From: Ananas comosus
Lineage: Eukaryota > Streptophyta > Magnoliopsida > Poales > Bromeliaceae
DNA: 64,000 nucleotides
NCBI RefSeq assembly: GCF_001540865.1
Contig: NC_033640.1
Span: 2,550,860-2,614,859, forward strand
Direction: 5' to 3'
In this document: piece by piece, positions 13,785 through 23,950 of the stretch
How the letters are laid out: every line of letters starts with the position of its first letter
How positions within the stretch are numbered: position 1 is the first letter of the stretch
Made by a program: the position numbers and the translations under genes
Notes under the pieces: generated by a model
What the model was told of the DNA's origin: nothing
The model's input: only the letters and a program-made list of their open reading frames with translations
Database searches by the model: none

Positions 13785-16700
13785 AATGCTTGGTTTTGCA
13801 TAAGTCTCTTTCTAACCAAGTTGCGATAATTTACTCGGTTCACAGATCTCGTCGAAACTTTTGCCACACGTCACTCTCTAAGATCTCTTTCAGATGAGCC
13901 ACTTATTAAAATTTTAAAATTTTTCATACGAAATGATAACTTTTATGAGATAAGATTCCCTCAACTTTTGAATTTAGAGCCGTTTAATACATTTTTGGTA
14001 ATCAAGCAGAGAGAGTCTTGTGTGCTCTTAAGCTGTTTTCGATGCCTAAGCCGTTTTCGATGATAGAGCTTTCAAATCGACAATCGGCTCAATTAGACTT
14101 TATCTAGTATATTTGAAATATCTAGAAAATAAATTTTGCGATTTTTTGATATCATTTACCTAGCAATCGAAAGGGTTCAAAATTTTAATGGTTGATGCAT
14201 GTTGTTTGCAAGTTTAATAGTGTAGAAGTATTAAAATCAGATGAAATTTTGATAGAAAATTCTTTATACTATTTACTGCAAGATCAATATCTCTGATCGA
14301 AAATTTTAGTGCTATATCACCATTTTTTTGAGATTTTTATTTTGAACCGTTGATTTTGAACCCTTTCAATCATTAGGTAAATGTTATCGAAACTTCGCAA
14401 AATTTATTTTCTAGATACTTCATATGCTAGATCAAGTTTATTGGAGTCGATCGTCGATTCAGAAGCTCCATCATTGAAAAAGGCTTAGAAGCACGGAGGC
14501 CTTTGTGCTCCTAATAGCACACAAGACCTACTATATACATATATATATATATAGTAGGGCTACTATACTCTTACGAGTATAGAGCCCTTAGTACTCATAA
14601 GTTGTTTTCGATGTTGGGATTTTTGAATCGACGATCCACACCGTTAAACATGATCTAGAGTATTTGAAACTTCTAGAAAATAAATTTCGTAATTTTTCGA
14701 AATCATTATAAAGTCCATCAAGCGGGTATAAAATGAACGGCTAAAATCGAACTACATCCTAAAAATGGATGATCGGATCCTTCAATTTAAGATCGGAGTT
14801 ATTGATCTTTATTTAGGTAGTGAATAGAATTTTCTATCAAAAATTCAACCTATTCTGATTCTTTTTCACCGTTAAACTAGCAAATATGTCATACCGGCCA
14901 TTAAAAATTGTCAATTTTGTGAGCTTTTGATCGTAAGGTAAATGATATCGAAAAATTATAAAATTTGATTTCTAGAAGTTTTAAATGCTCTAGATAATGT
15001 TTAACGGAATGGATCGTCGATTCGGAAGCTCTATCATCGAAAACAACTTATGAGTACGAAGGCGATCGTACTCATAAGATTATAGTAGCCGGACTCTATA
15101 TATATATTATATTTGGGAGAACAACCGTCCAGAAGGTTTGCGGGCTAATTGGTTGCATAAAATTTACCATTCTAAAATATCAGAAGTTTTCAAGTAAGAA
15201 CACAACTATAGAACAAGCAGTTTGTTTCTTTTAATTGCCAAGAGCTTGAATATTTATGTTTTTTTTCCACTCAAACAGCAGTTGTTTCAAACAATCTCTG
15301 TTTTCCTTCCCATCTGAACCGAATTTGATGGTTTCCATTTGGTCATGCAGTTCAAAAACTAAGATTCCTGTCTGGCCTTTCCTAGTTCTTTCCTGTGTTG
15401 GTGGTGCATATGCTCTTATTCCATACTTCGTTCTCTGGAAGCCACCTCCGCCACCTGTTAACGAAGATGGAGTCAATCGGTGGCCTTTGAATTTTTTGGA
15501 ATCAAGGATAACTGCTGGGGTAAGATACCAACAAGTTGTTATTAATTCAAAACTACATATTTGTTTAGTAAGATTATCATTCATTGTATCTGACTTGCAT
15601 ATGTAAACTTTGGTCTAGTTTTGCCATATGTTTTCAAATGCATTTGTTTTGGTGCTTTAGAGAAGATCCAGAAAGCATTTTTGGAGTTCTGCTCTTCCTA
15701 TTGAGAAAAATGGTGGTGAGAACCTCAACCGGAGAAGCATGTAGCTTAATACTTCTCTTTGGTGGAGGTTTCCACTTCCCTTTTGTATGTAGCATTAATG
15801 CAATGGAGTTTCAAAGTGCTTTCAGTTTTCTGGGGACTTAAAAGCATAAAAGCGGTTGCATTTTGGAGAAGGCATCTCCGAACAAGGCCTTCCTAAACTG
15901 TGTGTGAAGTTCCTTGTAGAAGAATTTATTGATGCTTTTCCTGGAAGTTTCTTATAGAAGAGTATGTTGATGCTTTTCTATCAAAATTTTATCCTCTACT
16001 GTTCTTTACACAGATATTGATGCTTTTCCTGGAAGTTCCGTATAGAAGAATATATTTTGACAACCTAGAATACTAAAAGATAACTTGACCAATAGGTGAT
16101 CTAGATGCATTCTTAAGTGGTCAATTTCCTGTTTCTACTTGGGTGGATTTGCCTTACAATCTTTCGGAAGTTGTTCATATGGCTTATGATTCTTGCTACT
16201 CTCGCTTATCTAATCTGATTAAGTAACTTTGAAATTCAGGTCACACTAGCTGCAGGTTTGGGTCTAATTGCATATGCTGGTTTCGCTGGTGAAGATAACT
16301 GGAGGGAGTTTTATCAATACTTACGAGAAAGCAAATTCGTAAGTGCTATGATATCAAGTATTTCATTTCAACTGTAAAAAGTTGGGTGAACTTCAGTTAC
16401 CTGCTCTGTGATTTAGCGCATTTACTTTGTCATCCTCTGGTGACAATGGTTGTACTTCCTACCTATAGTTTTACTTTTGTTTCGTCTCGAGGACCTCCCA
16501 ATAAATAGGGTGTGAAAAGGATAAATCATGCAAACAACATTGTGGCAAAGTACAAGTTGTAGGATGGTGTAACTGTAGTGGTAAAATTCACCACTCCCTG
16601 ATTTCTAAAATGTACCAGTTTATTACCCTGTTCAGCATCTGGTCCTTACGGTTAGACGAAAGCAAAAGCACAAGGTAGCAAAGTGAAAATTTTTAACCCA

Positions 16701-19281
16701 TAGGGTCTCAAAGTGCAAATGTACTGAACCACAGGGGGACTAACTGAAGTATACCCTGAAAAGATCCTGAGTCTATCTATGAAAGTGGCTTTGGTATGTG
16801 TAAGCTAACATGTCTTGTTTTGAATATTTTATCTATTGGAAAATTACTCTGGAGCTTTTTTGCATGTTTTAATTACCAAATGTTCTTCTCTCTTAATGCA
16901 GATTCATGTAACATGCATCGATTTTTCTCTACTCTATGCCTTCTCTCCTTTTTGGGTATACAACGATATGACGGCAAGGAGATGGTAAATACTAAAGACA
17001 CAAACATCATGGTAGAAATTATCCTGTTAAAAACAATAAAAGGAAAGAAACATAATAGGAGGATTTGTCAGGATTAGGCCAGCAAGCTTTCAATATTGTT
17101 TATGTGCCTCAAAACTCACTATCTACCTGATAGCCTTTGAAAACATCCTTCGTTGTGCATATTAGTCCTTAATGTCAAAATTTCTAACATAAGTTAATTG
17201 GATAGAAGTTACATTTTATACTGGGGTTTTTCTTTACCAATTATACATTAACTCTCCCATATCTACTCTTTCAATCAAACCGTTGTCCTCGTTTACTCTT
17301 TCTCTATAAAATGATCTGTATGTGCACTCTAGATGACACTGTTCCTGAAGTTGATGGATGAAGCAATTAATCACTTAATAAATGTTCGTTTTGAAATAAG
17401 TGTGTCTCTTCGTTTTTCTATAATTGTCTTTTTGTTTTCTTAAAATGAGTTATGATAGTCTAGATTTGTGTGTGTCTTTTAGTATTCCTAAAAGTGTCTT
17501 GTAGTTTCTCTATGAAATTAAAGAGTGCATTAATGTGTAGAGAAGATGAAGGGTCATTTGAGAGCCTATAACTATGTAATGATTTTATAATGAAAAGGTA
17601 AGTCAAGTTGAGTTGAAGTTTCTACTTTTATTTGAGAAGAAGGATTTCTTCTTACTCCTATCTCTTAGGTGGATTTCCTGTGAGAGAAGAGTGTTGCTCA
17701 ACCATTGTGTTGGTCGATTCCGCATAGTGGTGAGTGTGTTCGAGTTCGACGTGGTGGATTCTACGGCGGGTCGAGTATTTATCGTGTTATATTTGTCCTA
17801 TCTCCGCGTCCCCTTCAAGTTCCGGCGTCAGATTGGTATCAGAGCCCTAGGTTTAAGATGGCTAACAACCGAAGGCGTGGTCCGTGCGTGGACCATCCCG
17901 CAACGCGTGAGCGAGATTTACAAGATGTTGAGAGGGAAGATGACTTGCGGAGACAAGTGCGACTTCTTGAGGAGCGACTTGCTTGCTTTGAAGTTTTGGA
18001 ACATGGCGACTCTCGTCATGGTTCAGAGCAAGAAGACGAGGAGAATATCAACCCATTTCATAATGCTCGTAGACGGGCACCTAGTGAGGAAGGTTCTTTA
18101 CATCGACAACCTCGGAGAAACAATGAGTTTCGCCGAGACCTCGGCATCAAAGTTAATATTCCTGAGTTTGAAGGGAGGATGCAACATGATGAGTTCATTG
18201 ATTGGCTTCACACTGTGGAGCGGATCTTTGAATATGAAGATGTACCCGAGCACTACAAAGTAAAGCTTGTGGCCATCAAGCTTAAAAAGCATGCATCTAT
18301 TTGGTGGGAGCAACTCAAAGTTCGACGAGCTCGCGAAGGAAAATCAAAAATACAAACTTGGGAGAAAATGAAGAAAGAACTCAAGAAGAAGTTTTTACCA
18401 GAGCACTATATGCAAGATGCTTTTCTCAAGTTTCACCGCTTGAAACAAGAGAATCGCTCTGTTGAGGAGTACTCGGAGGAGTTTGATCATCTTATGATGC
18501 GGTGCGGTATTTACGAACCGGAGGAGCAAACCATCGCTCGTTACATTGGTGGGCTTCGTCGTGAGATTTTCGACATTGTCGACCTTCAACCTTATTGGAC
18601 ATACAACGACGTCTACAAGCTTGCGATTAAAGCGGAGAGACAGCTCAAGGGAAAGGAGGTGCGTCGAGCATCAAGTGCCAGTGGTAATCGATCCATAGCC
18701 CGTGAGAACACTTCCAACCGGGGGAGTACTTCTCAAACTTCTAAGTCCATATCCCAAAAGTCTCATTCGAAGCAAGATGCGGTGAGTACTTCTAATCATC
18801 CTAGTTCTTCGAATTCCAACCCGTGACGGTGCTACAAATGTCAAGGCCTCGGACACATTGCCTCCGAATGCCCAAATAGAAGAATTGTTACTCTGTTGGA
18901 CGAGATACCTGATAAAGAGGAATGTCTTGAAACTACATCACCTGTGTATGATGAAGAAGTGGAAGGGGAAGATGAAGTCACTTATGGTGACGGAGGAGAG
19001 GCTCTTGTCATTCGGCGAGCCTTAAGCGCTACACCTGTCAAGGAAGATGATTGGCTTCGCAACAATATTTTTCACACACGGTGCACTTCCCATGGCAAGG
19101 TATGCAATGTTATTATAGATGGGGGTAGTTGTGAACATGTAGTTTCTACTGTTAGGTCCTATGTGTTGGCAAGTTTCGTGGGTCGAGTCGGAGTCTTGAA
19201 GAAGTCCGGAGCAGCGTATTGAAGATCGAAGAATCCAAANAGATAGCCGCTGAAGAGGAAGGAGCTTCATTCATCCAGTAA
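1301..19281 (+). CDS. Probable plastid multi-pass membrane protein, six-exon gene, last exon mostly lost in a gap
   Basis: The coding exons are 1301-1762, 7045-7190, 15351-15519, 16240-16338 and 16902-16984, joined by GT-AG introns in phases 0, 2, 0, 0. The final exon is seen only as a possible tail at 19241-19281. The visible product is 319 residues. Residues 1-60 are rich in Ser, Pro, Leu and Arg and poor in acidic residues, like a chloroplast transit peptide. A linker with a 23-residue tandem repeat follows, then a Gly-rich stretch (about 106-127). Five hydrophobic segments come next: about 129-148 and one in each of exons 2 to 5. Conserved-looking stretches include LNLKGDDGFRMNEV, FVLWKPPPPP and SPFWVYNDMTARR. 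This resembles an uncharacterised plant and cyanobacterial membrane protein family; I cannot name it with certainty and no function is claimed. The ATG at 1301 is chosen because upstream in-frame sequence is only a poly-Lys run from an A-rich tract. Confidence 0.8.
1476..1613 (+). repeat. Two tandem copies of a 69-bp coding unit
   Basis: The unit starting at 1476 recurs at 1545 with few changes and keeps frame, giving two copies of a 23-residue linker that contains ISRGSVPRSDV. It sits between the transit-peptide-like region and the Gly-rich stretch. Confidence 0.85.
1935..2275. mobile_element. MITE-like repeat with inverted ends (intron 1)
   Basis: The left side reads GTATGGCACATTTGGATTCAAC and the right side is its approximate inverse, ending ATGTGTCATAGTTTAAGT. 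Related copies lie at 46170-46520, 59250-59530 and 61235-61485. There is no coding content. Confidence 0.5.
2571..2855. mobile_element. MITE of the ACTTCAAATACCAC family, right end truncated
   Basis: It starts GGGAAAACTTCAAATACCAC, the end sequence of the complete copy at 59795-60152. The right half (loosely inverse) stops near 2855 before the terminal repeat is reached. A short fragment of the same family lies at 6578-6646. Confidence 0.55.
3200..3905. repeat. Foldback-like repeat in intron 1
   Basis: The motif GGGAATTCGGGCTTAACCCA near 3203 recurs as a direct variant near 3708 and in inverted form near 3850-3900 (ending GGAACTCCCTAA). This makes an element with inverted ends and an internal copy. 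Family is not recognised. Confidence 0.45.
4053..4549. mobile_element. hAT-type MITE with internal tandem duplication
   Basis: It begins CAAGGTTTTAAGTGCC and ends GGCACTTAAATCCTTG, a clear inverted repeat of a CAAGG...CCTTG hAT type. The flanks TTCCTAAC (4045-4052) and TCCCTAAC (4550-4557) match at 7 of 8 bases. An inner unit of about 150 bp, rich in GTGCCG and CGGCAC, occurs twice in tandem (from 4053 and again from about 4203). Confidence 0.8.
4558..7044. other. Rest of intron 1
   Basis: This is AT-rich intronic DNA without coding support. A CT microsatellite lies near 5770-5790. A fragment of the CCCTCAACTATAGGCC repeat lies near 6455-6540, and a MITE fragment at 6578-6646. Nothing else is recognised. 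Confidence 0.6.
7045..7190 (+). CDS. Exon 2 of the membrane protein gene
   Basis: It follows the acceptor TTGCAG and reads YRDMYFLQKLLNL, then a membrane segment VALWYIMGLWPLVYSMLL. It ends AG before GTGAG and the split Ser codon is completed by exon 3. Length is 48 codons plus two bases. Confidence 0.85.
7191..10706. other. Intron 2, first part, repeat-rich without genes
   Basis: About 3.5 kb of intron. A T-run lies at 7748-7766. From about 7800 to 9700 the base composition and scattered motifs look like old LTR sequence in reverse orientation, but no ends or target duplication could be fixed. A GC-richer patch with many GATGA and GGCGA motifs lies at 9720-10030 and includes a GA microsatellite at 9965-9991. 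GTGCCAGTG-type repeats lie at 10380-10490. Confidence 0.45.
10707..11051. mobile_element. Tourist-type (PIF/Harbinger) MITE
   Basis: It begins GGGCCCATTTGGTTCA and ends GAACCAAACGGCCCC, a terminal inverted repeat of about 28 bp with few mismatches. TAA flanks it on both sides (10704-10706 and 11052-11054), the 3-bp target duplication expected for this superfamily. Length is 345 bp with no coding content. Confidence 0.85.
11052..14009. other. Intron 2, middle part, no gene recognised
   Basis: GTGCC/GGCAC-rich repeat fragments lie at 11350-11545. GC-rich purine-biased tracts lie at 12030-12480, 12750-13070 and 13400-13600. They look like remnants of captured or transposon leader sequence, but no family is recognisable in translation. 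A CT microsatellite occupies 13747-13781. Confidence 0.4.
14010..14530. mobile_element. Foldback MITE, copy A
   Basis: The two arms (about 14010-14170 and 14370-14530) are imperfect inverse copies. They share GAGTCTTGTGTGCT/AGCACACAAGACCT ends and the inner motif TCTAGAAAATAAATTTTGCG. It lies beside copy B and resembles the element at 55306-55795. Confidence 0.75.
14553..15098. mobile_element. Foldback MITE, copy B
   Basis: The left arm contains GTACTCATAAGTTGTTTTCG; the right arm contains its inverse, ending AGTAGCCGGACTCT. Arms are about 150 bp and the centre is AT-rich. TA-rich sequence flanks both ends. Confidence 0.75.
15351..15519 (+). CDS. Exon 3 of the membrane protein gene
   Basis: It follows CATGCAG. 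One base completes Ser203, then 56 codons follow with a hydrophobic segment (PVWPFLVLSCVGGAYALIPY) and the proline run KPPPPP. It ends before GTAAG, phase 0. Confidence 0.85.
15520..16239. other. Intron 3
   Basis: This 720-bp intron contains two near-identical copies of TTGATGCTTTTCCTGGAAGTT (near 15930 and 16018) and a third partial copy between them. No other feature is seen. Confidence 0.6.
16240..16338 (+). CDS. Exon 4 of the membrane protein gene
   Basis: It has 33 codons between ATTCAG and GTAAG, phase 0 on both sides. It encodes a Gly/Ala-rich membrane segment followed by the polar stretch GEDNWREFYQYLRESKF. Confidence 0.85.
16339..16901. other. Intron 4 with a MITE-like piece
   Basis: This 563-bp intron holds a repeat-like stretch at about 16500-16760 with ACCACAGGGGGACTAACTG and ending ATACCCT, of the style of plant MITEs. 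Ends and target duplication are not resolved. Confidence 0.45.
16902..16984 (+). CDS. Exon 5 of the membrane protein gene
   Basis: It follows TTAATGCAG and reads IHVTCIDFSLLYAFSPFWVY then NDMTARR. It ends with TG of a split codon (probably Trp) before GTAAAT. No matching next exon is visible before the gap at 19240. Confidence 0.8.
17834..17845 (+). promoter_or_regulatory. Retrotransposon primer-binding site
   Basis: TGGTATCAGAGC matches the 3' end complement of plant initiator tRNA-Met, the usual primer for minus-strand synthesis. It lies three bases after the LTR end. Confidence 0.85.
17858..19149 (+). pseudogene. Ty3 gag with capsid-like region, zinc knuckle and start of protease, broken by a stop codon
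   Basis: The frame opens at ATG 17858, 13 bases after the primer-binding site. Residues 1-100 form a charged coiled-coil-like head. Residues around 110-250 match the retrotransposon gag domain (FIDWLHTVERIF, ASIWWEQL, LPEHYMQ, VEEYSEEFDHL). An in-frame TGA at 18824-18826 cuts the Ser-rich tail. After it the same frame continues with a CCHC zinc knuckle (CYKCQGLGHIASEC) and then IIDGGSCEHVVS, typical of the start of the protease. The sequence departs from the family after Val-Ser-Thr near 19150. It is a dead copy. Confidence 0.85.
19150..19239 (+). mobile_element. Possible start of a nested LTR element
   Basis: The gag-protease frame breaks off at TGTTAGG, a typical LTR beginning, and an unrelated sequence runs to the gap at 19240. 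Only about 90 bases are visible. Confidence 0.35.
19241..19281 (+). CDS. Possible tail of the last exon of the membrane protein gene
   Basis: Directly after the gap base at 19240 a frame reads IAAEEEGASFIQ and stops at TAA (19279-19281). A short acidic, Ala-rich tail with a stop fits the end of a membrane protein and lies on the expected strand. No acceptor or upstream part of the exon is visible, so the call rests on position and composition only. Confidence 0.35.
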
Positions 19282-21090
19282 AATTTGGAGAGTACTTCCT
19301 ATTTGCATAGCATGTTCTGATATTAATACAGCTGTGTCTCTTGCAGTCCCCAGTAAAATTGAAGATCTAAGATCACATCGAGGATCTTTATTAGCAGCAG
19401 CAAATGAGGAAATGCACCTGCTACTTGATGCGAAGACCTGCTTCCGTCGGTCATGCCATGTAGAATCTGAATTGCGCCCTGTAGGGGCGAGAGCTTTACT
19501 GTTTGGCAGAGGATGGTGGTCGCCAACCTCCCGGCAGGTGAAGAGAGAGAGGTCTCCCAGTCTGCGTCACCCGAAGAGTAATACTTCTCCAACTCGAAAT
19601 TCGTCAACATTCACATCATCTACAGTAAAATTCCATGTGTTTAGTTACAGTTAATCGCCGAATTATAAAGAGCATTAGATAGCCGTATGGTCTCGGTAGG
19701 GTTTATTCTATGCCTTTGAAAACAACCCTGTTAATTGACTAAAATCACTGAATTCCAAAGAAAATTGATAAGGGCCTATGAGCACCCTGGAAATTTTTTT
19801 TTCCTGTTTGAAAAAGGTGGCTATTTTGTTGTTTAAACCATCAGAATTACACAATAGTCAACCGAAAGAGTTTGAAATACAATAAATTGTCTGGAACGTG
19901 CACAGACCCGCCACGTATATGGAGTTTTTCTGTCTATACTGTCTATACTGATAGTCTTCTTTATACACGCATGACGTTGAGTGTAGAATATTATAACCAA
20001 ACATTCAAATTGCATTCAAGTAGTGGTACTTTTATTCATAAACATAACATGAATCAATCACACGAGTACGATTCACAATAATGTAAATAGCAAGGTGATG
20101 GGATATCCCTCCAAACGACGCCGATACAAATTCCTCCATATCTCTGCAGTACACTAAATTTAGCCCCTCGTGTTTCGACAAACAAAATATAAAAATATTC
20201 TCCAATCTCCGTTTTTATGAATTTTGTTTGAAAACAACAATCGAAAAATTGACTATTACAATAATAACAAAACCGATTGATATGAAGTAATCAAGCATTC
20301 ATAACACATCATCCAACCTTACAAATAAAATTTATAAGAATTTAAGCTTTTAACATTCACGATGGTATAATATAAGATAAAAGTTTTTTGGTGCCACTAT
20401 AAATGGGACGAAGCTAGTAACCTGATCCTCACAATGTGTCCCTCTTCTCAACAGGGGAAGTATCTGTTAAAAATAGGGTGTGGGATACAACTAAATGTAT
20501 CCCAGTGGATAAAACGCATCAATGATCGGCAAATTGTATAAACTACTCTACAAAAATCGACAAAGATAAAAGAATATAAACAAACATAGAGTGAGTTAGC
20601 GAGGCGAAATCATAATAATAAAAAAGTAAAATAAAAATAGAATAATAAGATGCTACTGTTGAAGTAAAATGCATCAACGAACGATCGAGTCTAACTATTC
20701 CCAATCGTGTCACTCCTGGTCACAAAGATCGTAAGCTCGTGCTGTAGCAAGTCACCTAGTAGGGTTGACAAATAACCTCGTGCCATAAGATATAGTGGGG
20801 GCCTCACGGATTGATCAGACCACTTTAGTAAAGAAGACCACTACGGGTCCGCTGATGTAAGTGAAATGTGCAGCAGGTGCATGATGGTCATAACGAATAA
20901 TGTTCAAGTAATAATGTAGCACACTGAACTTTACAAACTGCGGAGGTCCATTGAGAGAAAAAGTACTTGATACTATTTAGATGATTTTGGCTGTGTTTGG
21001 AGGCCATGTGAGTATTTTGGTGCAAAGGTGGCAGGGAAACGAACTTAGCAGGTCAAATTCTACAAATTGCAGGTTTTGTAGTGTATTTGT
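19282..21090. other. Possible 3' UTR, then unrecognised spacer
   Basis: Bases 19282-19650 follow the possible stop codon and may be 3' UTR. The open frames there show no recognisable protein. The rest is AT-rich spacer; 20690-20940 has the texture of old LTR sequence. No gene is seen. Confidence 0.4.
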
Positions 21091-21620
21091 CATGCCCTGA
21101 GCGCGCAACAGAAGCTCTCGTCAGGCACGTGCACCAGATCCTCTGAATGGACGAAGTTTTTTCTATCCGCTCAAGGAGTCACAACCTGTATGCTCAACTC
21201 ATTCTAAACATGAATAAAATATAAGGATTGTATTAGGAGAATATAACAACATAGAATAAAACTACCTTCTATTACATGGTTCCGTTCATTCATGTTACAT
21301 CCACATGTTTCCTTGATCACCCGCCGCCGCCGCCGCCGCCACTTCTCGCTGCCCGATAGGGGGAGCACCACATTTGTACATCTATATATAGGAGTTGTGA
21401 TTTCATGTATAGTGATATGCAGTAGCTTTATTGTTATTTATAGTGCTCTAATATATGTTGGATGTTAGTTGTAGACTCTAAAAATCGTTTCGTTATTGAT
21501 TCTGGGATTAGAATCATTTTGCTATTGTTCTGTTTTGTTGACGCTTCATTCGGACAGGAAAAATTTCTTTCGTTCGGCGGGTCTATTGACATCCCCATGG
21601 GATTCTGCTGCAGAATTGGC
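21091..21620. repeat. Two Ty3 LTR ends in opposite orientations
   Basis: From 21091 TGTCATGCCCTGAG is the inverse of the GGGGCGTGACA end seen in the solo LTRs at 25617-28006 and 32612-35351. Near 21525-21600 the motifs GACGCTTCATTCGGACAG and TTCGGCGGGTCT match the end of the second solo LTR in forward orientation. A CCG trinucleotide run lies near 21321-21341. Confidence 0.55.
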
Positions 21621-21732
21621 ACATGAGATAGTAAAGGAGAAAATGGCCCGAGGAGAAATTAGCGGATGATTTTTTTTAATTATATACGCTGGTACTTGCT
21701 GGTTGTCTAAAATGCCTATAGTTTTAATAGGT

Positions 21733-22231
21733 ACCCACTCATTTTACCTATAATTTTTTGAGTAAGAAAGATTAGTACTCATAGCCGTGAGATTGTCAGG
21801 ACTACTTGGGGGATTAAGGGGGCCTATGGACCGGTGGGCCAAGTTAAAAAAAAAAAAAAGAAAGAGAGAAAGGCCTAAAAAAAAATAATATTGTAATAAG
21901 ACATAATTAAAGCAAGAGTCCAGCTAATATGCTTTTATATATTAGCATGGAGTCCTGTAGCAATTTATTTTCAATGATAAGATATATGAATTGCCTATCG
22001 GCTTTATTAACATGATTTATACTATTGAAAGTATTTAGAAACAAAATTTCTTATTTTTCGACATAATTTGAGTAGTGATCAAAAGCTCTCAAAGTTGACA
22101 ATTTTAAAGACCGATATGATGCATTTGTAGGTGTAAGGATAAAATTTTGATAATTTTTTTTTCACTATTTAGAATTACAAAGTCGACACTTCAAATATAA
22201 AATTTAATTATTTAATTATTTTTTTATGAGA
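21733..22231. repeat. 500-bp repeat, copy 1
   Basis: This stretch is almost the same as 23951-24449, in the same orientation, down to intergenic texture. It includes the left arm of a foldback element related to 14010-15098. Copy 1 stops at TTTTTTTATGAGATTT and then changes to unrelated sequence. Confidence 0.85.
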
Positions 22232-22400
22232 TTTAGGGTTGTAAACGAGCCGAACTCGAGCGAGCTGGAGCCAGCTCGAGCTCGGCTCGAATGTCTTCAA
22301 GTCGGCTCGTGTTCAGCTCGAGCTCATGATCGGCTCGAAACTTATTCGAGCTGGCTCGTGTTTGGCTCGTTAGCTCGATAATATAATCCCCTCCCATTCC
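22232..22400. repeat. hAT-like GAGCTCG-rich MITE fragment
   Basis: It begins GGGTTGTAAACGAGCCGA and is filled with GAGCTCG and GGCTCG motifs. No right terminal repeat is present. It looks like a truncated hAT MITE. Confidence 0.45.
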
Positions 22401-22620
22401 CCTAAAAAAAATCATAAGAAAAAGAAAAAGAAAGAAAGAAAGATGAAGATCAATGAGATGAACCGGTTGAAAGCGTCGCCGCCGAAGTTCGCTACCGAGG
22501 GTGTGCCGTGTGGTTGTGTGAGAGACAGAGAGAGAGAGAGAAAGAAAGAGGCGGATGTGTGTGCCTGTGTGAGACTGAGAGAGAGGAGGCGGATGTTTGC
22601 TTGTGCGAGAGAGAGAGGGA

Positions 22621-22666
<46 letters not shown>

Positions 22667-22954
22667 GCGGATGTGTGCCTGTGCGAGACAGAGAGAGAGA
22701 GAGAAAGAGAGAGCGGCGAAAAGAGAGAAAGCGAGAGAGGTGGCTGCGTGTGCGGCAGTGTGAAAAGAAAATGTAGGAAAAGGTAATTAGGGTTAGGAAT
22801 GGAAAGGGTGAAATTTATTTTATGGGCCTATGGGCCATGAGTAAAAAGAAGAATTTTAAATATAAATAGGCCTGTGAGCCTCTTTTATAAATAAGCTGAA
22901 TTTTTTAAAAAAAGTTAGGGTAAAAATTTAAAATTAATAATCTATATTATATAT
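22401..22954. repeat. GA-rich tract with microsatellite
   Basis: Repeated GAGA arrays (longest at 22624-22664) alternate with GGCGGATGTGTG units, so the tract is a degenerate minisatellite. Open frames here are low-complexity and are not genes. Confidence 0.6.
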
Positions 22955-22955
22955 N

Positions 22956-23948
22956 CCTTCAAAGAAGCCTTATAGACAAAAGGCTATGCAAGCAAAAACT
23001 TGGGATGATTCTTCTAGTGAATCATCGTCAAGTGACGAAGAAAAGAATGATCAAATTGCCTTATTTATTAACACTTCTCTACCTTCGTCGAATGTTGTGT
23101 GTTTATCCTCTTTTGCTACTAATTCCAATATTTCTCTTTCTTCACATGATTCTTCGAGCAACAATGGCGAAAGTGAGGAGGAATCAAACGACGACGACAT
23201 AGCGGAAGCGTACAATCAACTTCTCATTGAATCAAAGAAGATGGCTAAGTTGAATAAGAAGTTGAGACGTCGTTTGTTGGAACTTGAGGAGGAAAACAAC
23301 AACGCAAGGACTTTGAATAAGGCTCTTGAGGAGGAAAGGGATTCAAGCTTGAAGAATAATTCGGACCTTCAAAAGAAGCTTGATTAAGCGAAATCAACGA
23401 TTAATTCTTATAAAGACGATTGGATTTTTGGAGCAACAATTTCATGAATCGCACAAAATCCAATCAAGCCTTGACCGACCAAGTTCGTCGACTCCAAACC
23501 GACATACAAAAGTTCTCATCGGGATCGAAGAAATTGGACCATATGCTCGGGTTGGGTCAAACGGATAAATTGGGCCTCGGATATGAGAGAACATATGTTG
23601 AGAAGGATCAAATGGCAACATCTAAAGTCTCAACAACTTTAAAAGGCAAAGTGTGTCATCGATGTGGAGTTAAAGGTCACATCAAAAGGAATTGCCCGGT
23701 GAAAGAAAAGAAGAATCAATCGGCAATGTCTAAACCTCAAACTGCTTCATCTACAACTCGACTTTCCCCGTGGAATCATAAGAAAAATCAAGTTAGTCGA
23801 GTACCTCAAAAGAACCGGAGTTCTAATGCACAACGCCAAGTTCATGCAAAACAGGTGCATAAGCCTCAACGACAAATTCAACCGAAGCCTCAACCGAAGA
23901 AACCACCAACAGTTGATCAAAAATCTAAACAAACGGCACCAAACGATG
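22956..23948 (+). pseudogene. SIRE-like Copia gag/nucleocapsid fragment between two gaps
   Basis: The frame is open from the gap edge. It encodes an acidic Ser-rich stretch (WDDSSSESSSSDEE), then a coiled coil (KKLRRRLLELEEEN), and stops at TAA 23385-23387. In another frame (23420-23948) it continues with a linker, a CCHC zinc knuckle (CHRCGVKGHIKRNC) and a basic Gln/Lys/Pro-rich tail. This order is typical of the gag C-terminal part of SIRE-type Copia elements. A frameshift and a stop show decay. No LTR is visible because both sides end in gaps. Confidence 0.75.
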
Positions 23949-23950
23949 NC

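Larger units (their letters stand above)
17340..19239 (+). mobile_element. Truncated Ty3-type LTR retrotransposon in intron 5
   Basis: A probable 5' LTR (about 17340-17830, left edge uncertain) ends in CA and is followed after three bases by the primer-binding site TGGTATCAGAGC (17834-17845). A gag gene follows. The element is interrupted at about 19150 by what may be another LTR and then by the gap. Its 3' half is not visible, so a target duplication cannot be tested. Confidence 0.75.

Noticed and set aside
19323..19654. Open frames on both strands after the gap as the last exon of the membrane protein gene
   Set aside because: Joining exon 5 to acceptors near 19335 gives an early stop or an unlikely polar tail; more likely 3' UTR.
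22443..22786. Open frames of about 100 codons rich in Arg and Glu
   Set aside because: They lie in a GA microsatellite and are open in several frames because of the repeat, not because of coding.
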